23,354 bases of DNA from JAGQSZ01 sp049672765 (GTDB lineage: Bacteria; Actinomycetota; Acidimicrobiia; Acidimicrobiales; Microtrichaceae). Both the position numbers and the translations under genes were made by a program. Location of the stretch: assembly GCA_049672765.1 (NCBI GenBank), contig JBATWQ010000032.1:1-23354 (forward strand), in the 5' to 3' direction. This document shows, in pieces, positions 6,311-13,308 of this stretch. A model generated the notes under the pieces. The model searched no databases, was not told where the DNA came from, and saw only the letters and a program-made list of their open reading frames with translations. Each line of letters opens with the position of its first letter. Position 1 is the stretch's first letter.

Positions 6311-6919
6311 ATGGCCGCCTCAGTGAGTCTCAGCGACAAGAATCAGCGTGGACCTTCTGTGGACCAATCAATCATCAACAAAAGTCGAGGCTTTCAAGTG
6401 CAGTTCGAGCTCGAATCATTGATCACCTTCTCGGATCCGACTGATCTGGCTTCCTCGTCGCTGGCAGATCTGCGCGCCCTGCGGACCCGCTACGAAGAAA
6501 TCGAGAACGGGCTCTCGTACTCACGCCGGATAATTCAGGGTCGGTTGGACACCATCGCCGTCGAACTGGATCGTCGCAGCGAAGGTGTCGACCACGACGA
6601 TGTCCTCTCGCGACTTCCCGACGCCCTCGCCGCCCACACCCGCGGACCCGGCATGCCGCGCCACGCCGGTGAACTCGAACCGCCCGATTGGACCGACCAG
6701 ATCACTGGTGAACTCGATGAGATTCTCACCCCGATAAACCTGAGTCGACTGACCGAACTCGATGAGGTCGAACTCCGGAGGGCCACCGCCGAGATCGGCG
6801 TGTTGGAGCGGGAGGTGTCGGAGTTCCGGCGAGAGATCCACCGTCGGATCGACCGACTTCAGGAAGAGCTGATCGGTCGATATCAGAGCGGCGCAACCGT
6901 CGACGACCTGCTGACCTGA
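6311..6919 (+). CDS. rsiG: RsiG-like anti-sigma factor, candidate c-di-GMP-binding coiled coil
   Basis: This is a 202-residue, mostly helical protein. In Streptomyces, RsiG sequesters the sporulation sigma factor WhiG when c-di-GMP is bound, using the motif E(X)3S(X)2R(X)3Q(X)3D in each helix of an antiparallel coiled coil. Here the first copy is exact: E65, S69, R72, Q76, D80, in YEEIENGLSYSRRIIQGRLD. The second has the same spacing with His for Gln: E166, S170, R173, H177, D181. The intervening region (about 90-140) and the C-terminal YQSGATVDDLL also resemble RsiG proteins. The two-motif single-chain form is Streptomyces-like, not the one-motif homodimer known from Rubrobacter. No sigma factor gene is in the window. 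The ATG at 6311 has no Shine-Dalgarno; residues 1-40 are not conserved-looking. Confidence 0.75.
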   Translation: MAASVSLSDKNQRGPSVDQSIINKSRGFQVQFELESLITFSDPTDLASSSLADLRALRTRYEEIENGLSYSRRIIQGRLDTIAVELDRRSEGVDHDDVLSRLPDALAAHTRGPGMPRHAGELEPPDWTDQITGELDEILTPINLSRLTELDEVELRRATAEIGVLEREVSEFRREIHRRIDRLQEELIGRYQSGATVDDLLT

Positions 6920-7051
6920 ACGCCAACGCCGAGTCGGACGGAGTTCTCTCGGGCCTCCGGATACAACCGTCGGCGGTTTAGAGCCCCCTATCCATCTCCC
7001 GGACCTGCTGCGCGCTTGCTGGCGGGTAGAAAGAATTCGCGGATGTCGCGG

Positions 7052-7057
7052 TAGCTT
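7052..7057 (+). promoter_or_regulatory. -10 box of the leaderless XRE-regulator promoter
   Basis: TAGCTT ends 6 bases before the ATG at 7064, the classic leaderless spacing. It probably drives the regulator-mshA-YbjN cluster. Confidence 0.45.
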
Positions 7058-7063
7058 GGATGG

Positions 7064-7453
7064 ATGAAGGAAGATCTGGACCGTCGTTGGCACGACCTTG
7101 GCGAGTTCATCCGCGAGCAGCGCAACATCGGGCAACTCTCGCTGCGCAAGCTCTCTGAGATGGCAGGGGTCTCCAACCCCTACCTTTCGCAGATCGAGAG
7201 GGGGCTACGCCGACCCTCGGCAGAGATTCTCCAGCAGATCGCCCGAGCCCTGGAGATTTCGTCGGAAACCCTCTATGTCCGTGCAGGGATTCTGGACGAG
7301 CCCGACGGCGAGGTCGACGTGGTCGGCGAGATTCGTCGTGACCAGCGCATCTCCGAGGAGCAGAAGAAGGCTCTGGTGCGGATCTACGAGTCGTTTGTCC
7401 ACGAACACGCTGCTGAGTCGGACTTTGGGCCCAAGGACACCGTTCAGGCTTGA
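7064..7453 (+). CDS. XRE-family helix-turn-helix regulator
   Basis: This 129-residue DNA-binding protein has a clear XRE/Cro-type helix-turn-helix at about residues 12-70: IGQLSLRKLSEMAGVSNPYLSQIERGLRRPSAEILQQIARALEIS, followed by ETLYVRAGIL. The C-terminal 50 residues are short and helical (ISEEQKKALVRIYESFVHEH) and carry no ligand-binding domain. The sequence type is common across actinobacteria as a stand-alone regulator. It is 45 bases upstream of mshA on the same strand, so it may be cotranscribed with mycothiol synthesis; whether it controls mshA is not shown. The mRNA is probably leaderless (-10 box 6 bases before the ATG). Confidence 0.85.
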   Translation: MKEDLDRRWHDLGEFIREQRNIGQLSLRKLSEMAGVSNPYLSQIERGLRRPSAEILQQIARALEISSETLYVRAGILDEPDGEVDVVGEIRRDQRISEEQKKALVRIYESFVHEHAAESDFGPKDTVQA

Positions 7454-7498
7454 TAGGCGCCCCGGGACTCATTTTGTCCGTGGGGAGTTGAAGGACTG

Positions 7499-8704
7499 AT
7501 GGGTTCTGTTGCGATCCTCTCGATGCACACGTCCCCGCTGCTGCAGCCGGGCGTCGGTGATTCGGGAGGAATGAATGTCTATGTACGGGAGTTGAGCGCC
7601 TCCCTGGCCCAGGCCGGAGTGGACGTGAAGGTCTTCGTGCGCCGCTGGAGCGGGGACCTGCCCGACCGGCTCCACGTCGAGCCGGGCCTGGAGGTCCTCC
7701 ACATCGACGCCGGACCGGTGGAGCTTCTGAAAGAGGATCTGCCGTCCTACATCGACGCCTTCGCCGACGGGGTCGCTGCAGAAATCACCAAGGGCGACGT
7801 CGACGTACTCCACGCCAACTACTGGCTATCGGCCATCGCGGCCCATCGGCTCAAGCACGAATTCGACCTGCCGTTGGTGGCCACGTTCCACACTCTCGCC
7901 AGGGTCAAGGCCGATGCGGGCGACGCGGAGCCGGAAGCACGCGAACGCGCCGAACTGGAAGTAATCGGCTGTTGCGACACGATCTGCGCGTCCAACCCCG
8001 TCGAGGCCGAACAACTCGTCGATCTCTACGATGCCGACCCGGAGCGGATCGAACTGGTCCCGCCGGGGGTTGACCACGCGTTCTTCTCCCCGGGTGATCG
8101 TCGCGGAGCAAGAACCGCACTGGGCCTCGATGACCGTCCGACCATGCTCTTCGTCGGCCGGATCCAACCGCTCAAGGGCCTTGGGATTGCCATACAGGCG
8201 CTCGGTGAACTCGACGGCGACACCCGCCTACTGGCGGTCGGAGGTCCCAGTGGTTCCGAGGGCGCCAGCGAGTTGGCCAAGATGCACGCCCTCATAGACG
8301 AACTCGGAGTGCGTGAACGGGTGCACTTCGTCGATCCCCAGCCGCACCACCTTCTGTCGACCTACTACCGGGCTGCCGATGTGGTGGTCGTTCCCAGCCG
8401 ATCCGAATCGTTCGGCCTGGTGGCACTCGAGGCGGCGGCCTGTGGAGTGCCCGTCGTTGCGGCGTCGGTCGGAGGGCTTCGGAGCCTGGTCAACGATGGT
8501 GAGACCGGCTATCTGGTCGACTCCAGGGACCCGACCGAGTTCGCCAAGCGCATCAACGACGTGCTCGCGGATGGCGCCCTGGCGGAGCGGATGGGCCACG
8601 CGGCGGCGCTCGAAGCCAAGCGGTATGCGTGGTCGGTCACCGCCGGGCGACTGCGTCGTCTGTATTCCGACCTGAACATCCGGGCACTGGTCGAGTGCCA
8701 GTGA
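7499..8704 (+). CDS. mshA: D-inositol-3-phosphate glycosyltransferase (MshA)
   Basis: This 401-residue GT-B fold, GT4-family enzyme is best assigned as MshA. MshA transfers N-acetylglucosamine from UDP-GlcNAc to 1L-inositol-1-phosphate, the first step of mycothiol synthesis. Evidence is the N-terminal GVGDSGGMNVYVREL (MshA hallmark GGMNVY), PPGVDHAFFSPG, the nucleotide-sugar segment FVGRIQPLKG and the EX7E motif ESFGLVALE with E303 and E311. The length is in the family range, though it lacks the longer N-terminus of mycobacterial MshA. The start ATG follows GGAGTTGAAGGA, a usable ribosome site. Its GTGA overlap with the next gene shows coupling. Other GT4 glycosyltransferases are the main alternative, but the GDSGGMNVYV match is specific. 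No other msh genes are in the window. Confidence 0.82.
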   Translation: MGSVAILSMHTSPLLQPGVGDSGGMNVYVRELSASLAQAGVDVKVFVRRWSGDLPDRLHVEPGLEVLHIDAGPVELLKEDLPSYIDAFADGVAAEITKGDVDVLHANYWLSAIAAHRLKHEFDLPLVATFHTLARVKADAGDAEPEARERAELEVIGCCDTICASNPVEAEQLVDLYDADPERIELVPPGVDHAFFSPGDRRGARTALGLDDRPTMLFVGRIQPLKGLGIAIQALGELDGDTRLLAVGGPSGSEGASELAKMHALIDELGVRERVHFVDPQPHHLLSTYYRAADVVVVPSRSESFGLVALEAAACGVPVVAASVGGLRSLVNDGETGYLVDSRDPTEFAKRINDVLADGALAERMGHAAALEAKRYAWSVTAGRLRRLYSDLNIRALVECQ

Positions 8705-9186
8705 GTTCCGGACCGGATTCGAGCTATCCGCCCGCAACCGCGGAGCAGTTGGTCCAGATCGAACACGATCTCGAACGGTGGCTCGACCTACAGCTGAGCG
8801 AGAACGAATGCGTCGCGTCGATCGAACGGGATCCGAGCCGGACCGAGCGGCGTTGGGTTGTCCGCATCGAGGGCGAAGAAAAGTCGTTCTCGGCGGTCTG
8901 GTTCCACCTCGGCCAGCGCACACTGCACGTCGAGACCTACTTCATGCCGGCCCCCGAGGAGAACCACGCCAGGCTGTATGAGTATCTGCTGCGACGTGGG
9001 CAGAAGATGAGCGGCTTCAGTTTCGTGATCGGACTCGAGGACGCCGTGTACCTGGCCGGGCAGATTCCCGTCGGTTGGATCACTGACGACGAACTCGATC
9101 GCATGCTCGGCTCGGTCTACATGTACGTCGAACACAGCTTCCGTCCGGCGATGCGAATCGGGTACGAAAGCCGGTTCAAGGGCTGA
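8701..9186 (+). CDS. YbjN domain-containing protein downstream of mshA
   Basis: This 161-residue protein of the YbjN/type III secretion chaperone-like fold starts at GTG 8701, which overlaps the mshA stop (GTGA), so translation is coupled. Recognisable text includes RRWVVRIEGEEKSFSAVWFHLGQRTLHVETYFMPAPEENHARLYEYLLRR, FSFVIGLEDAVYLAGQIPV and the C-terminal ESRFKG. Mycobacteria carry a similar protein directly after mshA, so the link to mycothiol or its regulation is conserved beyond this genome (recalled synteny). YbjN proteins elsewhere are linked to stress responses, with no defined enzymatic activity. It is followed by a strong hairpin. Confidence 0.78.
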   Translation: MSSGPDSSYPPATAEQLVQIEHDLERWLDLQLSENECVASIERDPSRTERRWVVRIEGEEKSFSAVWFHLGQRTLHVETYFMPAPEENHARLYEYLLRRGQKMSGFSFVIGLEDAVYLAGQIPVGWITDDELDRMLGSVYMYVEHSFRPAMRIGYESRFKG

Positions 9187-9305
9187 GTCCACCGGCGGGG
9201 TTCTCGACCCGCTGACAGACGAGATGCGCAGCCGTAGCTTCGAGCGGGCGGGGGTCGGACGTCGGGGAAGCGGCTCGACCTCCGCGGAACATTCATCCTC
9301 GGATA

Positions 9306-9344
9306 TCGGGGTAGGGCCATGCCCCATCTATGGCCCTACCCCGA
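9306..9344. terminator. 15-bp hairpin terminator between convergent genes
   Basis: Perfect inverted repeat: TCGGGGTAGGGCCAT at 9306-9320 pairs with 9330-9344 around a 9-base loop. It sits between the ends of the YbjN gene and the convergent caiB gene, so it can act in both directions. There is no U-tract, which is usual for actinobacterial hairpins. The rest of 9187-9439 shows no gene. Confidence 0.75.
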
Positions 9345-9439
9345 CCCGAAGCCGAGTGCGCAAGTAACGCCACTTCGGGTGATTCAAGGACCTTAGCGAA
9401 CAAACGTTCGACGAGGTAGGACCCTCTCTAACCAGCCTC

Positions 9440-10681
9440 TCAGTTGATGACGCCGGACTCCCGCAGCTCGTCCAGGCGTGCCTCGTCGAGTCCGAGTTCC
9501 TCGTGCAAAACCTCGGAGGTGTGCTCGCCGACCCATGGAACCCGGGTTTCGGGACCCTCGGCCATGGCGCTCAGCTTGACCGGATTTCCCGGGATCAGGA
9601 CCGGCTCGCTGACGCCGTCGACCCGTGGCATCTCGACGAGCATGTTGCGTTTGGCGACGTGTTCGTTATCGATCACCTCGGTGGGCGTGAAGCAGGGTCC
9701 CGATGGAATCCCGAGCTGTCCCAATTGGGCGCAAGCCTCGAGTCGGGTCAGGTTCGACGCCCACGCCTCTACCGCCGGACGGACCTGTCGCTCCAGTTCC
9801 TCTGCCCACAAGTAGCGCGTCCCGAAGGCCGGGTCATCGATCCAGCCTGGTTTACCTATCAGCTCCGCGAGTTTCTCGAACTGGTGCTCCCTGACGACCT
9901 GCACGGCGAACCATCCGTCGCTCGCCCTGAATCCGGTCATGATGCCCTGGGGCGTGTTGTCGATAGCGCCGAGCGACTGGTAGTTGGTGATGACGTCGGT
10001 CATCGCGATCATCGAGTCCAACATCGCGATGTCGACCTGCTGGCCGCGGCCGGTCGTGTCCCGGTGCCGAATGGCGGCGAGGATTCCGATCACAGCGAAC
10101 AGCGCCGAGCTGATGTCGCCGAGGGCGCCGGCCGGTATGACCCGCGGCGGCTCGTCGCCCTTTCGTGCGTACTCGTAGAGCCCGGACATCGCCTCGGGGA
10201 CGATCGCGTACGCCGGCCAGGACTGATAGGGCGAGTCGCCGGTCCCGCCGAAGCCGGAGACTGACGCGTAGATGGCCCTGGGGTAGCGGGCAGATATGAC
10301 GTCATAACCCAGGCCGAGTCGATCCATCGTTCCTGCCTTGAAGTTCTCGGCGACGATGTCGAAGTTGCCGGCCAGTTCGAGAAATAGCTCGCGGCCGGCA
10401 TCGCTCTTGAGGTCCAGGCCGACCGATCGCTTGTTCAGGTTGTTGCGTAGGAAAGTTGCTCCGACGAGTCTGCCGTCGGGGTCCTTCATTGCGGGCAGGG
10501 CGCCTCGACCCGACTCGCCGTGGGTCGGGTGCTCGACCTTTACGACCTCCGCCCCCAGACGGGCGAGTAGCTGCGTCGCAAAGGGCAGGGCCTGCATCTG
10601 CTCGGCCGCGAGCACCCTGATTCCGTCCAGAGGTTTGCCGTTGGGTGCAGCGGCGGCGTTGACGATGTCTCCCAGATGCAT
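9440..10681 (-). CDS. CaiB/BaiF-family (class III) CoA-transferase
   Basis: This 413-residue enzyme is of the class III CoA-transferase family, which moves CoA between an acyl-CoA and a free carboxylic acid through an aspartyl-CoA anhydride; many members act on carnitine, bile acids, succinate/formate or racemise 2-methylacyl-CoAs. Family landmarks are LDGIRVLAAEQMQALPFATQLLARLGAEVVKVEHP, the NNLNKRSVGLDLK segment, VAENFKAGTMDRLGLGYD and the catalytic Asp, D189, in PAGALGDISSALFAVIGILAA. It is full length. The start ATG (10681) lies only 5 bases after the stop of the tetR gene, so the two form an operon. The context with thiolase-type enzymes across the divergent promoter suggests acyl-CoA catabolism; the substrate is not deducible. 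Confidence 0.88.
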   Translation of the reverse strand: MHLGDIVNAAAAPNGKPLDGIRVLAAEQMQALPFATQLLARLGAEVVKVEHPTHGESGRGALPAMKDPDGRLVGATFLRNNLNKRSVGLDLKSDAGRELFLELAGNFDIVAENFKAGTMDRLGLGYDVISARYPRAIYASVSGFGGTGDSPYQSWPAYAIVPEAMSGLYEYARKGDEPPRVIPAGALGDISSALFAVIGILAAIRHRDTTGRGQQVDIAMLDSMIAMTDVITNYQSLGAIDNTPQGIMTGFRASDGWFAVQVVREHQFEKLAELIGKPGWIDDPAFGTRYLWAEELERQVRPAVEAWASNLTRLEACAQLGQLGIPSGPCFTPTEVIDNEHVAKRNMLVEMPRVDGVSEPVLIPGNPVKLSAMAEGPETRVPWVGEHTSEVLHEELGLDEARLDELRESGVIN

Positions 10682-10686
10682 GGAGC

Positions 10687-11541
10687 TCAGGCGGGTTCGT
10701 CGGAAGTGGACGGCGTTGCTTCGGTCGCCACCGAATCGATTGCAGCACCGGAAGGAACCACGGGAAGTAGATGTCCCGCGTTCTCCATCTCATCGACCAG
10801 GGCGTGGGCGGCCACGAGCTTGTCCGGGTCCGCCCCCCATGCCAGAAGCAGGTCATGGGCCAGGCTGAGAGCCAGGCGGCGACCGTCGAAGATGACCGGG
10901 TCGATCCGCTCAGGATCGATTCCGACGTTCGAAACCAGAAGGGCTCCGTTCATGGCTCCGATCCAGCGGAGCGTCCGGTCGAACGAACTGTCCGGCGGCG
11001 ACGTCGCGCCGGCGTAGGCGGTGTCGCCACACGGGTTCAGGGCTTCCGCCTCGACCGCTCCGTCGATTACGGCGCGAATGTCATTGAGGAAGGCCAGAGC
11101 CACTGGAAGCACCGCGTCGCGGTCGGCATTGGTGGTCAGGTCCTGTTTGATCGTGATGAGCATCTGGAGCATCTCGAACTCGCGGGGATGCAGGTCGCCC
11201 GCTGCGACGAAGAGGCTGCCCATGGCGACCGCTCGTGCGAGCGCAGCTGTTGATTCGTCGACGTCGGAATCATCGAGGTGGATCTCCCACATCTCGGCCG
11301 CGGCGTGGTACGTGCCCATCAGTCGCTGGATGGCCTCGGACTGGAGGGCCGACAGCAGGGCGGACTTCGAATCGAAGTAGGTATAGATGGTTCCGACTGC
11401 ACAACCGACGCGATCGGCGACGGCCATCATCGTCAAACCTTCAAGTCCCTCGACGGCAAGAATCTCGCCAGCAGCGAGCATGAGCTGATCGTGGCGTGCC
11501 ACCCGATTTCGTGCCCGGCGGCCGGTAGCTGGTTGCGACAT
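10687..11541 (-). CDS. TetR-family transcriptional regulator
   Basis: This is a 284-residue regulator. The N-terminal DNA-binding domain (about residues 10-60) reads ARNRVARHDQLMLAAGEILAVEGLEGLTMMAVADRVGCAVGTIYTYFDSKSALLSALQ, a standard TetR helix-turn-helix. The C-terminal ligand domain is long (about 220 residues) and unlike a specific characterised member. The start ATG 11541 is supported by AGGAG seven bases upstream. It is the first gene of an operon with caiB and diverges from the synthase-like/DUF35 fusion gene. A 17-base palindrome in the intergenic region (11624-11640) is a strong operator candidate, so repression of both directions is likely. Related actinobacterial regulators often respond to acyl-CoAs. 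Confidence 0.88.
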   Translation of the reverse strand: MSQPATGRRARNRVARHDQLMLAAGEILAVEGLEGLTMMAVADRVGCAVGTIYTYFDSKSALLSALQSEAIQRLMGTYHAAAEMWEIHLDDSDVDESTAALARAVAMGSLFVAAGDLHPREFEMLQMLITIKQDLTTNADRDAVLPVALAFLNDIRAVIDGAVEAEALNPCGDTAYAGATSPPDSSFDRTLRWIGAMNGALLVSNVGIDPERIDPVIFDGRRLALSLAHDLLLAWGADPDKLVAAHALVDEMENAGHLLPVVPSGAAIDSVATEATPSTSDEPA

Positions 11542-11588
11542 TGCACACTCCTGGGGTCTCAAGCGAAGACAGCTAAAGGGAAGGCTCC

Positions 11589-11606
11589 CACTGCAACGAC
11601 GCAGTG
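11589..11606. promoter_or_regulatory. Secondary inverted repeat CACTGC-N6-GCAGTG
   Basis: A perfect 6-bp inverted repeat with a 6-base spacer lies in the probable 5' leader of tetR, about 18 bases from the main palindrome. It may be a second regulator site or a leader hairpin; nothing distinguishes the two. Confidence 0.3.
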
Positions 11607-11623
11607 AGCGAACTCTGCGCATT

Positions 11624-11640
11624 TCTGACGGATCGTCAGA
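11624..11640. promoter_or_regulatory. Candidate TetR operator TCTGACGGATCGTCAGA
   Basis: Perfect 7-bp arms (TCTGACG/CGTCAGA) flank a 3-base centre in the divergent region between tetR-caiB and the fusion gene. A minus-strand -10-like TACGAT (11647-11642) abuts it and a plus-strand TAAACT (11646-11651) lies just beyond, so a bound repressor would block both. The same 16-base core recurs at 22910-22925 with only two purine changes. Confidence 0.6.
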
Positions 11641-11759
11641 CATCGTAAACTCGCAGAAACTCCAATGTGCCCCAGGTGCGTGGAGCGGGAGACCCAACTA
11701 CGTCGGTCGCTCCTCGTCGGTCCCCAGTGGATCTGCACGGGATGGCCAAGGGAGTCGCA

Positions 11760-13190
11760 ATGCGAGGCATCATCAGCGCAGCCGGATATCTGCCACATTG
11801 GCGGCTGCAGCGGACGGCGATCGCCGAGGTTCTCGGGGCTTCGGCCGGCAAGGGGACCCGGACGGTGGCTTCGTACGACGAGGACAGCCTCACCCTCGCC
11901 GTGGATGCGGGGCGCCGGGCGCTCTCAGCAGCGAGCGGAGCGTCACCCTCGGCGTTGTGGTTCTCGACGACGTCTCCGACCTACGAGGAGAAGACCAACG
12001 CGACCATCGCCCACGCCGCGCTCCGCCTGGGTAGTGACGTGATCGCGACCGACGCAGGTTCGGGGCTGCGCGGTGCCTCTGGCGCACTCCGGTCGGGTCT
12101 GCGATCAACTGACCCGTCGGTGCTGGTTCTGGCGGGTGACATTCGCACCGGGCCTGCAGGTTCTGGCGACGAGAAGGACGGCGGCGACGCCGGTGCAGCG
12201 TTGCTGGTCGGCGACGAGAGTGCGTCCACCCCGGTTATCGCCGAATACATCGGGGGAGCCTCCGCTACACGCGAGTTCCTGGACCGATGGAGGGCGCCGG
12301 GTGATCAGCGCACCCGCACCTGGGAGGACCGCTTCGGCGAGCAGCGTTACGCCGCGCTTGCTTCGCAGTCATGGGAAGAAGCTCTGAAGGACGCGGGCGT
12401 CGATGCCGACCAGGTCGCGAAGGTCGCGATCGTCGGACCCAAGGCGCGTGCCGCCGCTGCGCTTTCAAAGAAGCTCGGTGCGGTGGGGGTCGAAGTCGCC
12501 GACACACTGGCCGCGACCGTCGGTTACAGCGGCGCCGCACATCCGTCGCTGGTTCTGGTCGATGTCCTTGAGTCCGCCGAAGCTGGTCAGATCGTCGCAC
12601 TGGTCGCCCTGGCCGATGGTGCCGACACGTTCCTGTTCAGGGTCACCGACGCGATCGACGCCTACCGGGCAGGCTCGACGCACGCGACTGTCCGCTCGCA
12701 ACTCGAAGCGGGCGATGATTCCCTCGCCTACGGCAAGTACCTGGCGTGGAGGGGAGTGCTGCCGATCCAGCCGCCCAACCGTCCCGAACCCGCCCGGGTC
12801 TCGGCATCTGCGGCCGAGCGTCGCCTGGACTGGAAGTACGGGTTTGTGGGTTCCAAGGATCGTGAGACGTCTGCGCTCCACCTTCCACCCGCCCGAGTTT
12901 CATTCGTCGGCGGCAACGTCGACGACATGGAGCCGGCCCCGATGGCCGACATCGAGGCGACCATCGCAACGTTCACCGTCGATTCGCTCGCATACTCGCC
13001 GTCGCCTCCGATCGTTTTCGCCGTCTGTGACTTCGACGGCGGGGGTCGCCTCCCTGTCGAACTCACCGATGTCCGACCCGACGACGTCAGCATCGGCATG
13101 AAGGTCGAGATGACTTTCCGCCGGCTGAACACGGCAGATGAGATCGCCAACTACTTCTGGAAGGCCCGTCCGGTCAGGAACTCCAAATGA
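11760..13190 (+). CDS. HMG-CoA synthase-like domain fused to DUF35/OB-fold domain, cysteine-poor
   Basis: This is a 476-residue fusion. Residues 1-330 resemble the ketoacyl-synthase-III/HMG-CoA synthase fold (opening MRGIISAAGYLPHWRLQR; STTSPTYEEKTNATIAHAAL; VLVLAGDIRTG). Residues 345-476 are a DUF35-type rubredoxin-like plus OB-fold domain (YGFVGSKDRETSALHLPPARVSF...YSPSPPIVFAVCDFDGGGRLP). The segment that holds the synthase nucleophile (ACKAGTAAL in archaeal enzymes) reads GLRGASGAL at 102-110, and the only Cys in the protein is C423 in the OB fold. The four usual zinc-ribbon cysteines are D367, T370, S381 and G384. Archaea encode synthase, thiolase and DUF35 as a complex, and a thiolase follows here 118 bases downstream. 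A scaffolding or CoA-binding role is inferred; direct catalysis is unlikely. The ATG at 11760 follows AAGGGAG. Confidence 0.75.
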   Translation: MRGIISAAGYLPHWRLQRTAIAEVLGASAGKGTRTVASYDEDSLTLAVDAGRRALSAASGASPSALWFSTTSPTYEEKTNATIAHAALRLGSDVIATDAGSGLRGASGALRSGLRSTDPSVLVLAGDIRTGPAGSGDEKDGGDAGAALLVGDESASTPVIAEYIGGASATREFLDRWRAPGDQRTRTWEDRFGEQRYAALASQSWEEALKDAGVDADQVAKVAIVGPKARAAAALSKKLGAVGVEVADTLAATVGYSGAAHPSLVLVDVLESAEAGQIVALVALADGADTFLFRVTDAIDAYRAGSTHATVRSQLEAGDDSLAYGKYLAWRGVLPIQPPNRPEPARVSASAAERRLDWKYGFVGSKDRETSALHLPPARVSFVGGNVDDMEPAPMADIEATIATFTVDSLAYSPSPPIVFAVCDFDGGGRLPVELTDVRPDDVSIGMKVEMTFRRLNTADEIANYFWKARPVRNSK

Positions 13191-13239
13191 CCGGTCCTCC
13201 GCCAGCAGGCAAAACCATTTCGACAATCAGACCTGTCGC

Positions 13240-13287
13240 CGAACCCAACGTCCACAGCGAACCCAACGTCCACAGCGAACCCAACAG
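13240..13287 (+). repeat. 18-bp tandem repeat CGAACCCAACGTCCACAG, 2.7 copies
   Basis: Two identical 18-bp units (13240-13257, 13258-13275) and a 12-base partial third unit lie in the 118-base gap between the fusion gene and the thiolase gene, ending 21 bases before the thiolase ATG and just ahead of its GGGAG ribosome site. In the transcript this is unusually C/A-rich and G-poor. Although in frame with an upstream extension of the thiolase ORF, the composition does not look coding. Confidence 0.85.
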
Positions 13288-13308
13288 CAGCACCGGGAGA
13301 CATTGAAG

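Noticed and set aside
9345..9379. Second hairpin CCCGAAG/CTTCGGG after the main terminator
   Set aside because: Only 7 bp with a 21-base loop; too weak to call.
9396..9411. SOS/LexA-box-like word GCGAACAAACGTTCGA (11 of 12 fixed positions of the actinobacterial TCGAAC-N4-GTTCGA box)
   Set aside because: It lies between the ends of two convergent genes, with no gene start on either side to control; probably chance.
9503..10264. Plus-strand open frame of 253 codons opposite caiB
   Set aside because: Antisense to a well-supported CoA-transferase gene, with no domain.
13138..13308. N-terminal extension of the thiolase through the 18-bp repeats
   Set aside because: It would overlap the end of the fusion gene and encode an Arg/Gln/Thr repeat not seen in thiolases; the ATG at 13309 has its own ribosome site.
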